Below the pieces are notes generated by a model. The model was not told the origin of the DNA and did not search any database. It saw only the letters and a list, made by a program, of their open reading frames with translations. Of a stretch of DNA of 64,000 nucleotides, positions 61,042 through 64,000 are shown piece by piece (positions within the stretch are counted from its first letter, which is position 1; each line of letters begins with the position of its first letter). Made by a program: the position numbers and the translations under genes. Location of the stretch: the NCBI RefSeq assembly GCF_027853245.1, contig NZ_JAPTZM010000006.1. One strand, given 5' to 3'. The stretch comes from Atlantibacter subterraneus. Lineage in GTDB: Bacteria; Pseudomonadota; Gammaproteobacteria; Enterobacterales; Enterobacteriaceae.

Positions 61042-62463
61042 TTATTGGCTATACCGGTCGCTAAAGGCGAGCAGAGCTTTTTCAAAACAGTCGAACGGCG
61101 GATGAACGATGCCCGCGCCAATCATGCCGATGCCCGCGTCTTTGTGGGCGATGGCGGTGTTAATCACCGGCAGAATGCCGCTGTTGCCCACCCGGGTAAT
61201 ATCAATGGCGGTGGGTATGCCCATAAAGTTGAGCAGCGGAATAGTGACGTTGGGGTTCTCGCCGAGGGTGATCTCGCGCATCTGGCGCGAAAAATCCACC
61301 GCCTCGTCCACGGTGCCGCCCACCAGCGCGACAATCGCCGGAGCGGTTGCCATGGCGAATCCGCCAATGCCGTAGGTTTCGGTAATGGCGCTGTCGCCGA
61401 TATCCAGCCCGGAATCCTCCGGCTTAAATCCGGCAAACATTGGGCCAATCACCTGCTGCGCCGGGCCGGTGAACCACTGCCCCGGCAAGCCGGAAACCCG
61501 CAGGCCGAACTCGTAGCCGTTACGCGCCATGGTCGTGACCACGGTGCTGTATTCGATGCCGTGCGCCGCGTCCATCGCCGCTTTACACATCGCCATCCAG
61601 GTCGGGCCGGAGAAGTAGTCGCTGCTGGCGACAAAATCGAACACCTCTTTCTGCTGCGCCACCGAGAAATCGGTCTGGATTAAATACGGCGTCAGCGCCT
61701 GGATCAGCAGCGTGGTGCCCGCGTTGTTGCGGTTGTGGCACTCGTCGCCCATATGCAGCGCCTGAGCCAGCATCAGCCGCAGGTCGATCTCCCCGGCCAG
61801 CTTCATGGCGTCGCGCAGCATCGGGCCGAGCACGTCACGCATCCAGATCAGCCGGTCGATCACGCTCTGGTCGTTGGCTCCCATGCGCAGGATCTTCGCC
61901 ATCTGCTCGCTGAGGTTGGTATAGGCGCGGTTGCCGTACGTTTTGTTTTCGACGATATGCATAAACATCGACGCCGAGGTCACCCCCGCCATCGAGCCGA
62001 CGCAGTCATGCTCGTGGCATGGCGAGAAGACGATTTCCCCGGAGGCGGCGAGCCGCGCGGCGTCATCCAGATCCCGCGCCAGCCCTTCAAACACCAGCGC
62101 CCCGGTGACCGCGCCTTTCATTGCGCCGCACATGTTTTCCCAGCTCACCGGCGGCCCGGCGTGCAGGATGGTGTTGCGGGTCATGCCCGGCACCACGTTG
62201 ATGGCCTGGTCATAACCCACCAGCACCGGATGAGACTGGACGATCCGCTCCAGCGCCTGGGCGTTGGCGGCGGCAATTTTCTCTGCCAGCTGCGGTACGG
62301 CGAGTTGATCCAGGACGCGCACTACTTCAAGATTGCCAAGCCCCGGCGGCGTCCAGTCAAGCTGGGTTACCGCTACGTGCTGCTGCTTTAAATCTTCGCT
62401 AAAACGGGCAATCCCGATGTTGATAACATTCAGCGGTTGGCTAAACAGTGTTGGACGGCTCAT
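61042..62463 (-). CDS. yahG: DUF1116 protein YahG (YlbE/AllG-like)
   Basis: 473 residues of the DUF1116 family, matching E. coli YahG (472). The paralogue YlbE/AllG is one of three subunits (with FdrA/AllF and YlbF/AllH) of oxamate carbamoyltransferase in allantoin degradation. Conserved blocks: HDCVGSMAGVTS, ECHNRNNAGT and ETYGIGGFAMATAPAIVALV. Starts at the ATGA overlap with yahF, so the two are made together. Likely a subunit of a transcarbamoylase acting on another carbamoyl compound. Confidence 0.92.
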   Translation of the reverse strand: MSRPTLFSQPLNVINIGIARFSEDLKQQHVAVTQLDWTPPGLGNLEVVRVLDQLAVPQLAEKIAAANAQALERIVQSHPVLVGYDQAINVVPGMTRNTILHAGPPVSWENMCGAMKGAVTGALVFEGLARDLDDAARLAASGEIVFSPCHEHDCVGSMAGVTSASMFMHIVENKTYGNRAYTNLSEQMAKILRMGANDQSVIDRLIWMRDVLGPMLRDAMKLAGEIDLRLMLAQALHMGDECHNRNNAGTTLLIQALTPYLIQTDFSVAQQKEVFDFVASSDYFSGPTWMAMCKAAMDAAHGIEYSTVVTTMARNGYEFGLRVSGLPGQWFTGPAQQVIGPMFAGFKPEDSGLDIGDSAITETYGIGGFAMATAPAIVALVGGTVDEAVDFSRQMREITLGENPNVTIPLLNFMGIPTAIDITRVGNSGILPVINTAIAHKDAGIGMIGAGIVHPPFDCFEKALLAFSDRYSQ

Positions 62464-64000
62464 CAGGCATTCTCCCCTTTCCAGACAAATTCACGCGCCA
62501 GTAGTCCTGTATTGGTGCTGCTGCTCGCCCAGGTGACCCCGGCGTCGGTCAGCATGTTGCATTGGGCGGCCAGCGACGGCGTATCGAGATCGGTACCCAG
62601 TACATAGCCGAGGATCTCCAGATGGCGGCCCGCGTCGGCGGCAATCTGTTTAGCCTGTTTAATGGCGTCAATCATCACCCCCACCGGATCTTCATGCGCG
62701 CCGAAGCCGAGCACGAAGTCCATGGCGATCACCCCCACTTCCGGGTCGCGTGCTTCCTGCAGCAGGCGGCTGATGCGGTTGGTCGGGTCGATCATTGGGT
62801 GCGGTTTGCCGTTGGTGAAGTCATCATCGCCAAAGTCCAGGAAGGTGTGGGCGATACTCTGATTGACGTCGCGCAGGCGGCGCTGCGGGTCCGGCTGGAT
62901 GTTGCTGTAAACGTCGGGGTATTTTTCCAGCGCCGCGAACATCGCCTCATCGCACAGGGTGCCGCCGCAGAACAGCGCGCGGATGTATTTTTGCTGCGGG
63001 TTGAGTTTGGCGCGCACGTCGTGGATCAGCGGCCAGTTCAGCGGGTGCAAATCAATGGAGGACTCATCGACGCCGGTTTGCAGCACCGCCTTCAGGGCGG
63101 CCTCTTTGGTGCCACGCGCGAAAATCAGCCCCGGTTTATCGGCCTGCGGCTCTGCGCCGAGGAAACACACCACCACCGGTTTGGCGCAGGCTTCAGCGCG
63201 GGCTAACACCTTTTGCGCCACCGACGGTGCGGGCGGCTTGGAAATCAGCGCGATGACGTCGGTTTCCGGGTCGTTCTCCAGCATCGCCAGCGCGTCGAGC
63301 ATCATCAGGCCACCGATTTTCTCGCTGAGATCGCGCCCGCCGGTGCCGATCAGCTGCGATACGCCGCCGCCGAAATCGTGAATGCGCACGCTCAGCTCCT
63401 GGCTGCCGGTCCCCGAGGCGCCGATAATGCCAATACGCCCACGGCGCACCGCATTGGCAAAGCACAGTCCCGCGCCGTTGATGATAGCGGTGCCGCAGTC
63501 CGGCCCCATCATCAGCAGGCCTTTTTCATGGGCCAGGGTTTTTAACGCCAGCTCGTCGTCAAGGGAGACGTTGTCAGAAAACAGCATTACGTTAAGATCG
63601 TTTTCCAGCGCCTGGCGCGCTTCCCGCGCCGCAAATGCGCCATTGACGGAAATCACCGCCAGGTTGCTGTCCGGCAGATGCTGGCGGGCAGAATTGAGCG
63701 TAGCGTAGCGCGCTTCGTGGCTGCCGTTGGTCTCTTTACGGATAAACAGCGCTTCGATAGCCGCCAGCGAGGCGTCGTTCGCCGCCTCATCGCCCTTAAT
63801 CACAATCATCAAGTCGCCGTTTTTCGCCGCTTCCAGTTCCGGCGTCAGCAGATCAAGGTTACGCAACACCCCTTTGTTCATTTCGGTTGCCATCGCCACA
63901 AACGCCTGCTCCACGCCATCAAGCTGGTTAGCTTTGGTTGAAATCGACATAAGCGACACGGAATCAAAATAGGTGTTCTTTTTAATCACGATCCTGGTTG
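62463..64000 (-). CDS. yahF: FdrA-family protein YahF, 5' end outside window
   Basis: Acyl-CoA-synthetase/succinyl-CoA-synthetase-like FdrA family, matching E. coli YahF (about 515 residues). SVNGAFAAREARQAL, LLMMGPDCGTAII and IGASGTGSQELSVRIHDFGG are typical. A GTG at 63989 could start it, but the frame stays open to the window edge (reading TRIVIKKNTYFDSV), and E. coli YahF begins a few residues earlier (KIVIKPNTYFDSV); so the true start is probably just outside. Partner of YahG in the presumed transcarbamoylase. Confidence 0.92.
   Translation of the reverse strand, partial: TRIVIKKNTYFDSVSLMSISTKANQLDGVEQAFVAMATEMNKGVLRNLDLLTPELEAAKNGDLMIVIKGDEAANDASLAAIEALFIRKETNGSHEARYATLNSARQHLPDSNLAVISVNGAFAAREARQALENDLNVMLFSDNVSLDDELALKTLAHEKGLLMMGPDCGTAIINGAGLCFANAVRRGRIGIIGASGTGSQELSVRIHDFGGGVSQLIGTGGRDLSEKIGGLMMLDALAMLENDPETDVIALISKPPAPSVAQKVLARAEACAKPVVVCFLGAEPQADKPGLIFARGTKEAALKAVLQTGVDESSIDLHPLNWPLIHDVRAKLNPQQKYIRALFCGGTLCDEAMFAALEKYPDVYSNIQPDPQRRLRDVNQSIAHTFLDFGDDDFTNGKPHPMIDPTNRISRLLQEARDPEVGVIAMDFVLGFGAHEDPVGVMIDAIKQAKQIAADAGRHLEILGYVLGTDLDTPSLAAQCNMLTDAGVTWASSSTNTGLLAREFVWKGENA

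Noticed and set aside
1..64000. CRISPR array or complete insertion sequence
   Set aside because: No regularly spaced repeats and no transposase with terminal inverted repeats were seen; the only exact long repeats found are the four tRNA-Asn genes.

Overview
This 64 kb window is chromosomal DNA from a member of the Enterobacteriaceae. The order fliE/fliF-R, rcsA, dsrB, yodD, dsrA, yedP, dgcQ, yodC, yedI, yedA, vsr-dcm, yedJ, porin, tRNA-Ser, mtfA, tRNA-Asn follows the Escherichia coli K-12 map. Other features (intact OmpS1/YedS-type porin, sitABCD, an extra liv operon, a yah-type cluster beside a Flag-2 remnant) differ from K-12 and suggest a relative such as Citrobacter, Enterobacter or Kosakonia; I cannot fix the genus from the sequence alone.

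Layout. 1-2.8 kb: one end of a lambdoid prophage (three small early-type genes, excisionase, tyrosine integrase) abutting the 3' end of fliE. 2.8-13.9 kb: the flagellar hook-basal body, switch and export genes fliE (minus) and fliFGHIJK-LMNOPQR (plus). 14-25.6 kb: capsule co-regulator rcsA, sRNA DsrA, small conserved genes, diguanylate cyclase dgcQ, the dcm/vsr cytosine methylation and repair pair, and a large porin with a long AT-rich leader. 25.8-47.7 kb: a tRNA-rich segment with tRNA-Ser(CGA) and four identical tRNA-Asn(GTT) genes, all on the plus strand. Between them lie mtfA, cbl-nac (sulfur and nitrogen regulators), a decayed island with a broken P4-type integrase, a branched-chain amino-acid ABC operon, amn, a PemI/PemK-type toxin-antitoxin pair, ldtA, the Mn/Fe importer sitABCD and yeeO. 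The shared genes are in a different order from K-12, which fits recombination between the tRNA copies.

47.7-51.5 kb: an orphan antitoxin-like gene, yafL, and truncated divergent lfhA and lafU, the scar left by deletion of the Flag-2 lateral flagellar cluster. 51.5-56.9 kb: a probable sugar-acid catabolic cluster (two SDR dehydrogenases, IclR regulator, MFS importer, cupin, and a divergent DHDPS/KDG-aldolase-type lyase). 56.9-64 kb: a yahFG-permease-yahIJ operon on the minus strand. It combines a FdrA/YlbE-type transcarbamoylase pair, a carbamate kinase, an NCS2-like permease and a Tat-exported deaminase-like amidohydrolase, and it looks like a route for scavenging nitrogen and ATP from an unidentified ureide or cyclic amide. 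This cluster is the best candidate here for an undescribed system; its first gene runs off the right edge.

Recognisable control sites include FlhDC-, RcsAB-, Fur-, MntR- and PhoB-like boxes, a sigma-54 promoter for nac, a palindromic operator on the toxin-antitoxin promoter, and several intrinsic terminators. All were found by eye.
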